From Sediminibacillus dalangtanensis (lineage in GTDB: Bacteria; Bacillota; Bacilli; Bacillales; Amphibacillaceae): a stretch of 64,000 nucleotides of DNA. The stretch covers positions 2,170,001 through 2,234,000 of the forward strand of contig NZ_CP046956.1 of NCBI RefSeq assembly GCF_017792025.1, written 5' to 3'. A program made the position numbers and the translations under genes. The notes beneath the pieces were generated by a model. That model was not told the DNA's origin and did no database searches. It worked only from the letters and a program-made list of their open reading frames with translations. Of the stretch, positions 1 through 8,332 are shown piece by piece; the stretch's first letter is position 1, and each line of letters starts with the position of its first letter.

Positions 1-537
1 CGGATTATAGAGGGACAGTTTCGTCCTTTCCTTTGTCAATGCTTCTCTTTGAACTGCCTCAAGTTTCGGTTTCTTCAACAATTCAAGCAATTCCTGCATT
101 CGGTGGAAATCGGGATGATCAGGATGATAAATAGATGAGGACGAGACGGTATAATCTCTTGCGGCAGTTCCGACAACAATCAATCCAGCCAAGCTGTTCG
201 GAAAATAAATGCCATACACCAGTCCTAACATTCCTCCAGTCGAATGACCGGCAAAGTACCAAGTTTTTAAGCCGAGCGATTGTCTGATTGCTTCCAAATC
301 CATTACGGTCTCCAGCATGCTGAGCTGATGGAATTGCTCTGCCCTCGCTGAGGATCCAGTCTCCCGGAGATTGACCAAATAAACCATGTTATTGCTTGTA
401 AAGGTGTCGGCAAAGTTATCACCGCTCTCATTAAATGCTGAATAAAGGTGGGTGATACAGATTGGTTTCCCTTGCCCTTTGACGAAGAACTCGAAACTCC
501 CCCTTTCTGTTGTTACTATTTTTCTTTTCCATTCCAA
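1..537 (-). CDS. alpha/beta hydrolase, 3' end cut by the window edge
   Basis: This reading frame is open from a TTG at 537 to the window edge, giving 179 codons. It shows the nucleophile elbow GHSTGG followed by MLGLVYG, typical of the alpha/beta hydrolase fold, so the Ser in GHS is the likely catalytic nucleophile. The acid and His of the triad would lie partly outside the window. A GGGGAG ribosome binding site lies about 9 bases before the TTG; no better start is visible. The substrate cannot be told. It is divergent from the DinB gene. Fold assignment is solid, function is not. Confidence 0.75.
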   Translation of the reverse strand, partial: MEWKRKIVTTERGSFEFFVKGQGKPICITHLYSAFNESGDNFADTFTSNNMVYLVNLRETGSSARAEQFHQLSMLETVMDLEAIRQSLGLKTWYFAGHSTGGMLGLVYGIYFPNSLAGLIVVGTAARDYTVSSSSIYHPDHPDFHRMQELLELLKKPKLEAVQREALTKERTKLSLYNP

Positions 538-687
538 GATGAACACTCCCCTTTTCGCCCCGACGATGTAACCCCTTTCACAATTCTACCAGAAATAACC
601 TTTTGGTGACATCCATTCGATCAAACGGGAAGGAATATCCAAAGCGAATTAGTTATGGAAAATACGAATGAAAAGAGGGAAGTAGGA

Positions 688-1170
688 ATGGAAGCTCGTC
701 ATCAAATATTGTTCCGCCAAATGGAAACATACCGTACGGAACTTCTGGACGCTGTTCTTCCTGTTACTGAAGAAGAGGCAGACTTTGTTCCTCCGGGATT
801 CAACAATAACATACGTTGGAATCTCGGCCATGTTTACCTTGATCAATTTTTGTGGCTGGAAACTTTAACAAAAGAAAAGCAGAACGTCCCGCATGAATTT
901 CACAGCTGGTTTGGCTTCGGTAGTTCACCGGCAGATTTCACCGCGGAAACACCCAGTCTAGAGACGATAAAAAGATTGCTCGCGGAGCAACCCGGTGGTA
1001 TAAAAGAACGGTATGGTGAACGAATGGACGAAACGTTCCCAGCGACAGAAATGGGAATGCATACGATTGAACAGGTATTAGTCCGTACCATTTTCCATGA
1101 AGGAATGCATTTACAAAAAGTGATGGATATAAGGCAACAGCTTTCCAATGCCGTTCGGAAACAGGTATAA
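688..1170 (+). CDS. DinB family protein (putative metal-dependent thiol transferase fold)
   Basis: A 160-aa protein of the DinB/YfiT-like four-helix fold. The pattern WNLGHVYLDQFLW and a later FHEGMHLQKV supply the spaced His residues that bind a divalent metal in this family. DinB-like proteins of Bacillaceae are often thiol transferases, some using bacillithiol, but the substrate here is unknown. An upstream in-frame ATG at 655 would add 11 residues, but a strong GAGGGAAG ribosome binding site sits just before the ATG at 688, so the shorter form is preferred. It converges on ddl, and the two share the hairpin just downstream. Confidence 0.8.
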   Translation: MEARHQILFRQMETYRTELLDAVLPVTEEEADFVPPGFNNNIRWNLGHVYLDQFLWLETLTKEKQNVPHEFHSWFGFGSSPADFTAETPSLETIKRLLAEQPGGIKERYGERMDETFPATEMGMHTIEQVLVRTIFHEGMHLQKVMDIRQQLSNAVRKQV

Positions 1171-1175
1171 AAACA

Positions 1176-1213
1176 CCCCGATATTGCCAGCCTATTTCCT
1201 GACAATATCGGGG
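1176..1213 (-). terminator. Rho-independent terminator between dinB-like gene and ddl
   Basis: An 11-bp perfect stem, CCCCGATATTG paired with CAATATCGGGG, lies between two convergent genes. Read on the minus strand it is followed by TGTTTTT, so it terminates ddl best. It may act weakly on the plus strand too. Confidence 0.8.
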
Positions 1214-1225
1214 CACAGCAATTAT

Positions 1226-2326
1226 TTATTCCACCGTGTTTTTCAGCGACTTATCTCTTTCATGTCTGGTGATTGCCAGCTGAATTAGTTGATCAATTAA
1301 ATCCGGATAAGACAATCCGCTTACTCCCCAAAGCTGCGGATACATACTGATCTTCGTAAAGCCGGGCAGTGTATTCACCTCATTCAAGACTAACGAACCA
1401 TCTTGTTTCAGAAAAAAGTCGACTCTTGCCAGTCCCTCACATTCAAGCACGCGGAAAGCTTGAATCGCGGTATCTTGAATATTTCTTATCTCTTCATCGG
1501 ATAGTTGCGCAGGTATCTCGAGCACGGCTCCATTTTCATCAATATATTTCGTTTCATAGGAATAAAAATCCCCTTGCGGAAGGATTTCACCCGGGAGCGA
1601 AGCCTTTGGTTCCTCATTACCTAAGACGGCACATTCTACTTCGCGCCCCTCCACGCTTTCTTCAATCAATACTTTATGGTCGTAAAGGAACGCCATTTCG
1701 ATTGCTTTTCGGAAAGCTGCTTCATCGTTCACCTTGCTAACGCCTACAGAAGACCCCTGGCTGGCAGGTTTTATAAAGACAGGCAGCCCCAACTGTTCTT
1801 TTACATCGGCAAAAGATACTGTTTCTTTTTGATGTTTTTTCAACGTTACGGACTTTGCTACTTCGATACCTGCCTGCTGCAATAATTTTTTCGTTATATC
1901 TTTGTCCATACATACCGCCGAACCCAGCACATTTGATCCGACATACGGCAGATTCGCCAGACGCATCATACCCTGAATGCTGCCATCTTCGCCTAGCGTT
2001 CCATGCAGGATCGGAAAAATTACGTCAAGCTGCTCCAGCTTTACAGTCTCTTTCAAATTCATCATTTGCTGCTTATCTTCTCCAGGGATGATGGCAATAT
2101 GCTGGTTGGATTTGTTCATCTCGATCAATTTCGGATTTTCCTCATTCATGAGAAAGTGGGACTGATTATTTAAATGCCATTTGCCTTCTTTGTCAATTCC
2201 GATCAATGTTACCTCGTACTTCTCTTTATCGATGGCGTCGACGATATTTTTGGCAGATTGCAGAGATACCTCATGCTCTGCAGATTTACCGCCAAAGATC
2301 AATCCTACCCTTGTTTTTTTCTTCAT
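1226..2326 (-). CDS. ddl: D-alanine--D-alanine ligase
   Basis: This 366-aa ATP-grasp ligase joins two D-Ala residues in the cytoplasm to make the dipeptide that MurF adds to the peptidoglycan precursor. The N-terminus VGLIFGGKSAEHEVSLQSA is the family signature. The central HGTLGEDGSIQGM and PYVGSNVLGSAVCMDK, the ATP-grasp FIKPASQGSSVGVSKV, and the C-terminal EVNTLPGFT metal/substrate loop are all present. Length is normal. A TTAGGAGGCAG ribosome binding site precedes the ATG. Its neighbours are unrelated, so it is probably monocistronic. Confidence 0.97.
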   Translation of the reverse strand: MKKKTRVGLIFGGKSAEHEVSLQSAKNIVDAIDKEKYEVTLIGIDKEGKWHLNNQSHFLMNEENPKLIEMNKSNQHIAIIPGEDKQQMMNLKETVKLEQLDVIFPILHGTLGEDGSIQGMMRLANLPYVGSNVLGSAVCMDKDITKKLLQQAGIEVAKSVTLKKHQKETVSFADVKEQLGLPVFIKPASQGSSVGVSKVNDEAAFRKAIEMAFLYDHKVLIEESVEGREVECAVLGNEEPKASLPGEILPQGDFYSYETKYIDENGAVLEIPAQLSDEEIRNIQDTAIQAFRVLECEGLARVDFFLKQDGSLVLNEVNTLPGFTKISMYPQLWGVSGLSYPDLIDQLIQLAITRHERDKSLKNTVE

Positions 2327-2587
2327 GACTGCCTCCTAATGCATCCAATTATTTTCTTCTATATCATATCAAAATAAAACGCATTTGGTTTCTTTTTTCA
2401 TTTACTTGCGACTTTCTTATATGCATCTATTGTATTTCAGCCTGCCTGTTCCTGTCTTCATCGGCTACCGTATTAATCCCTTTCTTTCAGAAGTTTGTAC
2501 AGCAGTCAAGCTGCAAAAGCTCAGATGAATGCTGTTTAATTTACGCGCTCTTCAAGAAGGGGTGACGGATGGAAGACTGTTCCATTT

Positions 2588-3628
2588 TCAAGTCATTTGC
2601 TTTTGTTCGAGCCGCCATTCAAACCAACTGCCATGTCCATCTGTCCTTCCCACTATTTCATGACTTTCTTTTCCTTCTGACACCCTGTCTATGTGAAGCA
2701 GCGGGTCAGACATATTATTGTATATATGAAAGATTTCTCGATTTTTGCTGATGTGCTTGATGCGATCTATCAGCTTCTTTTTTTCTCGAGAAGGGATTTG
2801 ATTTGCGACATGTGTATGAAATACACAAATAGTTGAATCAAAAGGGATTTCAGCAGCTACCTCTTCCAACAGGTCTACTCCGTTTCCTTCTATTAATGTA
2901 AGGTCTGATGCCTCTTTTTGGCACTGCATGGCCGCCCGTTCAAAAGCTTTTCTCCTTGTTTGATGCTCGGGCCAAATCAATGCCTTTAACCAGGCATAGT
3001 CCTCAGGATCATTAAGATGATTGATATGTAAGTCAATTCCTATTCTTTCCGCTACTGGCGGGCTTTTCTTTCTTAATAACGGAAGCTGTCCTTCCCTTAC
3101 TTCAGCCGTCAACACTAATTGTGCATCTGCATTTCCTACAATCGAACCATGTTCGTACTGGTAAGCATATTTGTCCCATAACAATTGCAGTCCCGCGCTG
3201 CTCCCTAGTTCGATAAGCGATAGTGGGTGCTTTGTTTGCTGGTAGATATGGCAAAAGATCGGATAGAGATAAGCACAGCGTCTCACTTCATTTGTTTGCA
3301 CCAATTTTTCAGTAAGCAGTTGTTTTATTTCTGTTTCATGATTTCGACAAAAATCCTTGAACCAATAAAATGCTTTTTCCGGTTTCTCGGGAACAGTCGT
3401 CAGACTGGCGTAAAATCTTTTCAATGGATGATCACTTTGTTGTAAAAGATAATGTACAGCACCAAGTAACAAGTTCGGCGTTGGCTGGTCTTCTCTGGCA
3501 TGCCCGCTCAATCGTAAAAGCTCGTCGTCATCGGCTATCTCAGTCGCCAGACATTCATATAGTCTGCTTGACCCTCTGCATTCATAAAGGGAAAAATGCT
3601 GAAATCGCTCGGATAAAAGATCTTTCAT
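2588..3628 (-). CDS. DUF2332 domain-containing protein
   Basis: A 346-aa soluble protein matching the DUF2332 family of Firmicutes and actinobacteria, whose function is not known. The segment LIELGSSAGLQLLWD resembles motif I of a Rossmann-like methyltransferase, and FDSTICVFHTHVANQI lies where a strand-4 motif would be, so a methyltransferase-like fold is possible. This is inference only. AAAAGGGG precedes the ATG. The gene stands alone, with about 260 bases of featureless sequence separating it from ddl. Confidence 0.75.
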   Translation of the reverse strand: MKDLLSERFQHFSLYECRGSSRLYECLATEIADDDELLRLSGHAREDQPTPNLLLGAVHYLLQQSDHPLKRFYASLTTVPEKPEKAFYWFKDFCRNHETEIKQLLTEKLVQTNEVRRCAYLYPIFCHIYQQTKHPLSLIELGSSAGLQLLWDKYAYQYEHGSIVGNADAQLVLTAEVREGQLPLLRKKSPPVAERIGIDLHINHLNDPEDYAWLKALIWPEHQTRRKAFERAAMQCQKEASDLTLIEGNGVDLLEEVAAEIPFDSTICVFHTHVANQIPSREKKKLIDRIKHISKNREIFHIYNNMSDPLLHIDRVSEGKESHEIVGRTDGHGSWFEWRLEQKQMT

Positions 3629-3803
3629 TCGTATGTACCCCTTTTCCAGTCATTTCATTTCACTTATTTATTTGTATACTTTCGTTGCTATAAAACAATC
3701 TCCTTCATTACGAATATAAAGGCTAAGCAAATAATCAAGATTTAGGAATATTTTTCTTATGAAAACGTAGGTTGAGGAAGTGATCGGGATAAATATAATT
3801 GGG

Positions 3804-3858
3804 CAAAACAAAGGGACTGTCCCCTAAGCATTTTGATGCTTAGGGGGACAGTCCCTTT
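3804..3858 (-). terminator. long GGGACTGTCCCC-type hairpin terminator
   Basis: A near-perfect 20-bp stem (3810-3830 with 3837-3858, one bulged G) lies directly after the Crp-like gene and is followed on the minus strand by TTTGTTTTG. The stem itself contains the palindromic core GGGACTGTCCCC, a motif also seen near 49.1 and 49.3 kb. Confidence 0.8.
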
Positions 3859-3863
3859 CCAAT

Positions 3864-4361
3864 TTATGAGCAATGGCAGCAGAGCTGATGGTCACTCTTT
3901 TTCACATGATGGATTTTGCTATAACCTTTTTTCAGCTGACTAAACAACTCTTTTGTTTCCGAAAGCAAAGATTGTTTTTCAGTTAAATAAATATGATTTT
4001 TTGATATATGGGTAATTAATTCAACGGCCAGTTTTGGTTCATGCTTCATCAATCTGCTATATGATTCCTCATCGACCCGTACGAATACGACAGGGGTTAC
4101 ACTCTCGACATACATATGCTTTGTAAAAAACACGGAACGATCACCAAAAAATTCGCCAGCTCCTATTATTTTCGTTCTGCATGTTTCCTTATTGAAAAGG
4201 CGAACAAACCCACTTGTAATAAAATAGACAGCATGTGCAGGCTGTTCAAAGGAGTAGATCAGCTGACTTTCCCCAACCTCCCCGATTTCACCATACGCTG
4301 ATAAAGTCTCATAATTGTATTTCCATTTATCCTCTAAGTGTTTACGTTTCGTTAATTTCAT
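3864..4361 (-). CDS. cyclic nucleotide-binding domain protein lacking an HTH
   Basis: A 165-aa protein with a single Crp/Fnr-type sensor domain (roughly residues 20-130; motif GEFFGDRSVF is the phosphate-binding cassette position) and a dimer helix, but no room for the C-terminal winged HTH. Instead it ends in a basic tail with LCCHCS, a three-Cys cluster that could bind metal or be redox active. It lies 71 bases downstream of an Rrf2 regulator on the same strand. The spacer contains TGTAAT-N7-ATTACA (4381-4399). It may be a stand-alone sensor, or a truncated Crp. No frameshifted HTH was seen after the stop. Confidence 0.7.
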   Translation of the reverse strand: MKLTKRKHLEDKWKYNYETLSAYGEIGEVGESQLIYSFEQPAHAVYFITSGFVRLFNKETCRTKIIGAGEFFGDRSVFFTKHMYVESVTPVVFVRVDEESYSRLMKHEPKLAVELITHISKNHIYLTEKQSLLSETKELFSQLKKGYSKIHHVKKSDHQLCCHCS

Positions 4362-4380
4362 ATATATGCCTCCTTTAAAT

Positions 4381-4399
4381 TGTAATTATTTTTATTACA
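4381..4399. promoter_or_regulatory. inverted repeat TGTAAT-N7-ATTACA, possible operator
   Basis: A perfect 6-bp dyad with a 7-base A/T spacer upstream of the Crp-like gene. TGTAAT half sites recur twice upstream of the adjacent Rrf2 gene (about 4879-4884 and 4925-4930). This suggests one regulator, perhaps the Rrf2 protein, but that is inference. Confidence 0.4.
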
Positions 4400-4432
4400 T
4401 TTAAGGCGTACATTCGGTACCATTCTTAGCAG

Positions 4433-4879
4433 TTATAGGTCAGTAACTATTTCTGAAATTGGTTTAGACGGATGGTTTCTCACCAACATTGCTACGTCGT
4501 TTATACTATAACCAGCCAAAAAACTTTCTAACTGTTTTTCAGCATTCCCGAAAATCGTTGTTAACGTACTCTTCATATTTGCCCCTACTACACAGTCTGG
4601 ATTTGCTGGGGAGCATTTAGGGATCAAAGTACCTTCGGAGGTTATTTTATATATTTCGTGCAGCCCTATTTCTTCGGGATTTACCCGCAAAATGAAACCA
4701 CCGGCACACCCTTCTTTCGTTGCGATGTACCCTTGCTTACGAAGTAATCCCAATACCTTCCGTACCCTGACAGGATGAACAGCAGTACTCTCTGCAATAG
4801 CATTACTTGTAGCCATCTGACCTGGATGCAATGCCAGATAAGTTAAACTGTGTACGGCCAAGGTGAATTCACTGTTCAC
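4433..4879 (-). CDS. Rrf2 family transcriptional regulator (YwnA-like)
   Basis: A 148-aa winged-helix repressor. An N-terminal Rrf2 HTH (TSNAIAESTAVHPVRVRKVLGLL) is followed by the wing GYIATKEGCAGGFIL. Two Cys lie in PKCSPANPDCVVG. That is fewer than the three-Cys Fe-S cluster of IscR or NsrR, so it resembles the YwnA group, whose signal is uncertain. The start is GTG, preceded by AGGAGG. A near-consensus sigma-A promoter lies upstream with TGTAAT half sites over it, which suggests autoregulation. The HTH-less Crp-like gene follows. Confidence 0.85.
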   Translation of the reverse strand: MNSEFTLAVHSLTYLALHPGQMATSNAIAESTAVHPVRVRKVLGLLRKQGYIATKEGCAGGFILRVNPEEIGLHEIYKITSEGTLIPKCSPANPDCVVGANMKSTLTTIFGNAEKQLESFLAGYSINDVAMLVRNHPSKPISEIVTDL

Positions 4880-4928
4880 TGTAATCCTCCTAAATGATGA
4901 TCATACTTATCCCTTGTTCATAACTGTA

Positions 4929-4957
4929 ATCATATTTATTTCAGTTCTTCCTGTCAA
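4929..4957 (-). promoter_or_regulatory. sigma-A promoter of the Rrf2 gene
   Basis: TTGACA (4957-4952), a 17-base spacer and TATGAT (4934-4929), read on the minus strand, about 50 bases before the GTG. The direct repeat ATCATA(C/T)TTAT at 4900 and 4929 lies over and after the -10 and may be an operator. Confidence 0.75.
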
Positions 4958-5054
4958 CCTTTTAACCTTGGAAAACTATCTAGCAAACAGAGGAAAAAGT
5001 ACCTAATTATGTAAAACACAAGATGCCGATGGATGCTCCCCCCTTTGGTCAGGA

Positions 5055-5086
5055 AGGCCTCAAGCGAAATAAAACGCTTGAGGCCT
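5055..5086. terminator. 12-bp hairpin after osmC-like gene
   Basis: A perfect stem, AGGCCTCAAGCG with CGCTTGAGGCCT, sits just past the OsmC stop. The T-run (GTTTTT) is on the plus-strand side, so termination of the minus-strand OsmC transcript rests on the hairpin alone. Confidence 0.55.
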
Positions 5087-5096
5087 CCCGGTTTTT

Positions 5097-5525
5097 CTAT
5101 GAAATTTTCTGTGTGCCTTGTTCCCCATTTATCGAGTAACTTACGGTTAACTCCGCATTGACGGAATGCGCTACAGAACAATACGTATCTTTTGATAATT
5201 GAATGGCTCTGACTACCTTTTCTTCGGGTAGATCCCCCTCCAGGACGTAGTGAACATGAATAGTGGTGAACCTTTTAGGATGCTCTTCTGCACGTTCACC
5301 GTCAATTTCCACTTCAAATGACTCAGGTTTCAGTCGCATTTTTTTCAGGATGGAAATGATATCGATAGAGGTGCATCCAGCTACAGCATTTAACAGTAAT
5401 TCAGTTGGCCGTGCTCCGCTATTTTCCCCACCGACCTCTTCGGAAGCATCCATATGTACTTGATGGCCGGAAGGCGTAGAGCCAGTAAAAGACATTTTCT
5501 TGTTCCATTTTATACTGTTTTTCAT
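5097..5525 (-). CDS. OsmC family protein
   Basis: A 142-aa protein of the OsmC/Ohr superfamily, which reduces organic hydroperoxides or handles small thiols. Two Cys are in the expected places, NAVAGCTSIDI and DTYCSVAHSV, as in YhfA-type members. The glycine-rich N-terminus GENSGARPTELLLNAVAGC is characteristic. It starts at an ATG after AAAGGAG. It lies beside the Rrf2 regulator but behind a separate promoter and hairpin, so co-regulation is only possible, not shown. Confidence 0.87.
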   Translation of the reverse strand: MKNSIKWNKKMSFTGSTPSGHQVHMDASEEVGGENSGARPTELLLNAVAGCTSIDIISILKKMRLKPESFEVEIDGERAEEHPKRFTTIHVHYVLEGDLPEEKVVRAIQLSKDTYCSVAHSVNAELTVSYSINGEQGTQKIS

Positions 5526-5684
5526 ACTCCTGCTCCTTTCGATCGTCTCTAACTACTATTCTCCCTATTGAGGGATTTATACTTTTCCTAAAATTAACGG
5601 TAAACAAAGCCTCCTTCATTCCGAAGAGAGAGGGAGATGACTTTATTTTCGTTTTGCGAAAGTTTTCAATCCACGCATGGAACA

Positions 5685-5800
5685 CCTTGCTCACTCGACA
5701 AGCATAAGCCAATCCTTCAAGCACGTTCCTGCCACAAAGAGGATTGGCTTAAGACATCAAGGGAGTAAGAGTGGACCTTGGAGCCAGACAGCATTCCAAC
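5685..5800 (+). repeat. degenerate copy of the 240-bp dispersed repeat
   Basis: The phrases CGACAAGC, CTGCCACA-AGAGG, GGCTTAAGACATC and GGAGCCAGACA occur in the same order and spacing as in the complete copies near 27.6 and 43.4 kb. The match is weak in between. It fills the 330-base gap between yqjE and osmC. I see no gene there. Confidence 0.5.
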
Positions 5801-5859
5801 AAAATTCACATATTATTAGAAAAACCTTGAATAAGATGGCCTTTGTACCCACTTTCTTT

Positions 5860-6987
5860 TTACGAGTTGGCAGCCTCTTTTGCGATGGCTGTAAGCAGTT
5901 CCGCAACTTTCACCAACTCGCCTACCGGCATCCGTTCATTTGTTGTATGGATATCTTCATAACCGACAGCTAAATTAACAGTAGGGATACCGTGGCCGGC
6001 TATCACATTTGCGTCACTTCCGCCTCCGCTTTCCAGCAACTGACTGTCTCGCCCAATAGAATTTGCGGCTCTGCGGGCAACCTCTACCACATGGTCTCCA
6101 GCTTGCTGTTTGTAGCCCGGATACATGACTTTTATATCCAAATCGACACTTCCTCCAAATTCAGCAGCAGTTTCTTCGAATGCCTGCTTCATTTTTTTCA
6201 CTTGCTCCTCCATTTTTTCGGGGACAAGGGAACGAGCTTCTGCCAATATTTCAACATGATCGCAAACAATATTGGTTTTCGACCCTCCTTCAAATCGTCC
6301 GATATTGGCAGTCGTCTCTTCATCGATTCTGCCAAGGGGCATTTTCGAAATAGCTTTTGCTGCCAAAGTGATGGCTGAAACGCCATTTTCCGGAGCTACT
6401 CCGGCATGTGCCGTTTTCCCTTTTACCACTGCATTGATCTTCGCTTGTGTTGGAGCAGCTACAATGATATCACCCACAGTTCCGTTACTGTCTACAGCAT
6501 AACCATAAGCTGCGTTCACCATTGAAATATCCAGTGCCTTTGCTCCGACAAGACCGGATTCCTCTCCTGCAGTGATGACAAACTGGATGTCACCATGATC
6601 GATATCATTTTCTTTCAGAAGTTTGATTGCTTCCAACATGGCCGCTAAACCGGCTTTGTCATCTGCCCCCAAAATCGTTGTACCATCAGAAACGATGTAA
6701 CCCTCTTTTACAGAAGGCTTGATGTTGTTACCAGGTACTACGGTGTCCATATGGGATGTAAAATATATCGTATCAACTTCCCGTTTATTTCCTTTCAACG
6801 TACATATTAAATTGTTGGCGCCATGTCCGGTTTTCGCTTTGCTGTCATCTTCTACCACTTCCAGCCCAAGCTCTGTGAATTTCTTCCTCAAGACCTCTAC
6901 TATTTCTTCTTCATGCTCTGTTTCAGAATTCACCTGGACAAGTTCCAGAAATTCTTCCACGATACGTTCCTGATTCACTTCTAGCAT
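5860..6987 (-). CDS. M20 family metallopeptidase, PepT-like (YqjE)
   Basis: A 375-aa cytoplasmic di-zinc peptidase of family M20, close to B. subtilis YqjE and peptidase T. The metal-binding motif SHMDTV is followed by ILGADDKAGLAAMLEAI with the bridging Asp, then TAGEESGLVGAK with the catalytic Glu-Glu pair. The middle GKTAHAGVAPENGVSA is the dimerisation domain, and SGGGSDANVIAGHGI and DIHTTNERM give the last ligands. The ATG follows AAGGAGG. It lies directly after the carboxylase remnant, the same order as yqjD-yqjE in B. subtilis. Confidence 0.93.
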   Translation of the reverse strand: MLEVNQERIVEEFLELVQVNSETEHEEEIVEVLRKKFTELGLEVVEDDSKAKTGHGANNLICTLKGNKREVDTIYFTSHMDTVVPGNNIKPSVKEGYIVSDGTTILGADDKAGLAAMLEAIKLLKENDIDHGDIQFVITAGEESGLVGAKALDISMVNAAYGYAVDSNGTVGDIIVAAPTQAKINAVVKGKTAHAGVAPENGVSAITLAAKAISKMPLGRIDEETTANIGRFEGGSKTNIVCDHVEILAEARSLVPEKMEEQVKKMKQAFEETAAEFGGSVDLDIKVMYPGYKQQAGDHVVEVARRAANSIGRDSQLLESGGGSDANVIAGHGIPTVNLAVGYEDIHTTNERMPVGELVKVAELLTAIAKEAANS

Positions 6988-7071
6988 GTTTCACGTACCT
7001 CCTTGTTGTTTAAAAGGACATTTCTGTCTTCTTCTTACGTTACTGAAAATCGGGAGTCTCTGTCAATTTTT

Positions 7072-7490
7072 TCATCCCATAACCACTTTAGTTTTGGTGT
7101 TGATACCAGTCCTATTGACTCACTACGCATCTAAAGCAAGGAGGAACCCCTCCCGGATCTGGACATCATCAGAATCATTTAATCCAATCAATGAAGTTAC
7201 ATCACCTTAACGCCAAGATCCATCACGGCTACAATCTTTTTTGCATGCATTTCTCTTAGAGCGCTGCCATATATGGTGAAATCCTGCGCGAATAAATGAT
7301 CTGATCGGCCTGCCGTCGATTTCAGTGCTCTCCGTCCCTCTGGAGCTCCTTTATCCGCCATTCCGAAATCGGTAACACGGGGGTCGACGAACGGATTAAG
7401 CTCGACAAATGTATCTTCATCTATTGTTAATCCGTTCATGGTGTTTTCGAGTCGCTTATCTCTACGGACCAATTCTACTTATCTTCGTTT
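7072..7490 (-). pseudogene. decayed acyl-CoA carboxylase beta (YqjD/PccB-like) N-terminal remnant
   Basis: An open frame starting at a TTG (7472) encodes about 91 aa matching the start of biotin-dependent carboxyltransferase beta subunits: DTFVELNPFVDPRVTDFG, then LFAQDFTIYGSALREMHAKKI and VMDLGVKVM. It then hits a stop. A shift of frame directly restores the next family block, SLIGLNDSDDVQIREG (about 7140-7195), and after another break TGINTKTKVVMG (7110-7075) corresponds to the GVIPQISVVMG block. The remaining 350 or so residues are gone. It sits where yqjD lies in relatives, between the mutase genes and yqjE. It is clearly non-functional. Confidence 0.9.
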
Positions 7491-7499
7491 TTCTTCAAT

Positions 7500-8318
7500 T
7501 CATTTATCTCCTTCTGTTTCCTGATGCTGGCATAACTCGATTAACACTTGGCTGGCATCGCCGGGATGAAGAAAAGCGATCTGACTATTATCAGCACCTG
7601 CTACTGGTGTTTCATTTAGTAAGCGTATGCCTTGCCGTCGATACTCGGACAATCGCTCCTCCAAGTCATCCACTTCAAAGGCAAGGTGATGCACCCCTTC
7701 TCCTTTTTTATCAAGAAAGCGATGAATGGTTGATTGTTCATTCAATGGTTCAAGTAGTTCCAGACGCGTTTCTCCTATCCTTAAAAAGGCCACTTTTACC
7801 TGTTCTGAGTCAACCATCTCTACTTTCTCCACTTCCAGTCCAAGTACATCCTGATAAAAAGGGAGTGATTTATTTATGGCCCTTACAGCAATCCCGATAT
7901 GCGCGATTTTTTTAGGCGATACGGATGCAGAGCCGACTAGACGTTTTATGTAAGAGGCTAGTGCCTCCGTCGAAGCGCCACTGGTGAATATTTTTGTTAT
8001 CCCTTTTCCTTCAAGGTACGGGATGTCTTCAGCTGGTATAACACCACCGCCGATAACCGGAATATCGGCAGCATCTCTTGCTCGCAATGCTTCTACCACC
8101 CTGGGAAACAATGATCGATGTGAACCTGACAAGGAAGAGAGACCGACAACATCGACATCCTCCTGGACGGCAGCCTGGGCTATTTCTTCCGGCGATTGTC
8201 TCAGCCCCGTGTAAATTACTTCCATGCCGTGGTCACGCAAAGCCTGAGCTATGACCAAAGCACCGCGGTCGTGACCATCCAATCCGGCTTTTCCGATCAA
8301 TACACGAATTTGTTTCAT
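7500..8318 (-). CDS. B12-binding subunit of methylmalonyl-CoA mutase fused to methylmalonyl-CoA epimerase
   Basis: A 272-aa two-domain protein. Residues 1-130 are a cobalamin-binding Rossmann domain with the base-off motif DGHDRG, then SSLSGSH and IPVIGGGVIP. From about residue 137 a VOC domain begins (IAHIGIAVRAINKSLPFYQ) with GVHHLAFEVDD and VLIEL carrying the metal ligands of methylmalonyl-CoA epimerase. It would complete the mutase with the separate large subunit upstream and interconvert (R)- and (S)-methylmalonyl-CoA. AGGGGTGG is placed well for the ATG at 8318; a GTG four codons earlier is possible. It lies 14 bases after the mutase stop. Confidence 0.9.
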   Translation of the reverse strand: MKQIRVLIGKAGLDGHDRGALVIAQALRDHGMEVIYTGLRQSPEEIAQAAVQEDVDVVGLSSLSGSHRSLFPRVVEALRARDAADIPVIGGGVIPAEDIPYLEGKGITKIFTSGASTEALASYIKRLVGSASVSPKKIAHIGIAVRAINKSLPFYQDVLGLEVEKVEMVDSEQVKVAFLRIGETRLELLEPLNEQSTIHRFLDKKGEGVHHLAFEVDDLEERLSEYRRQGIRLLNETPVAGADNSQIAFLHPGDASQVLIELCQHQETEGDK

Positions 8319-8332
8319 TTTATCGACCACCC

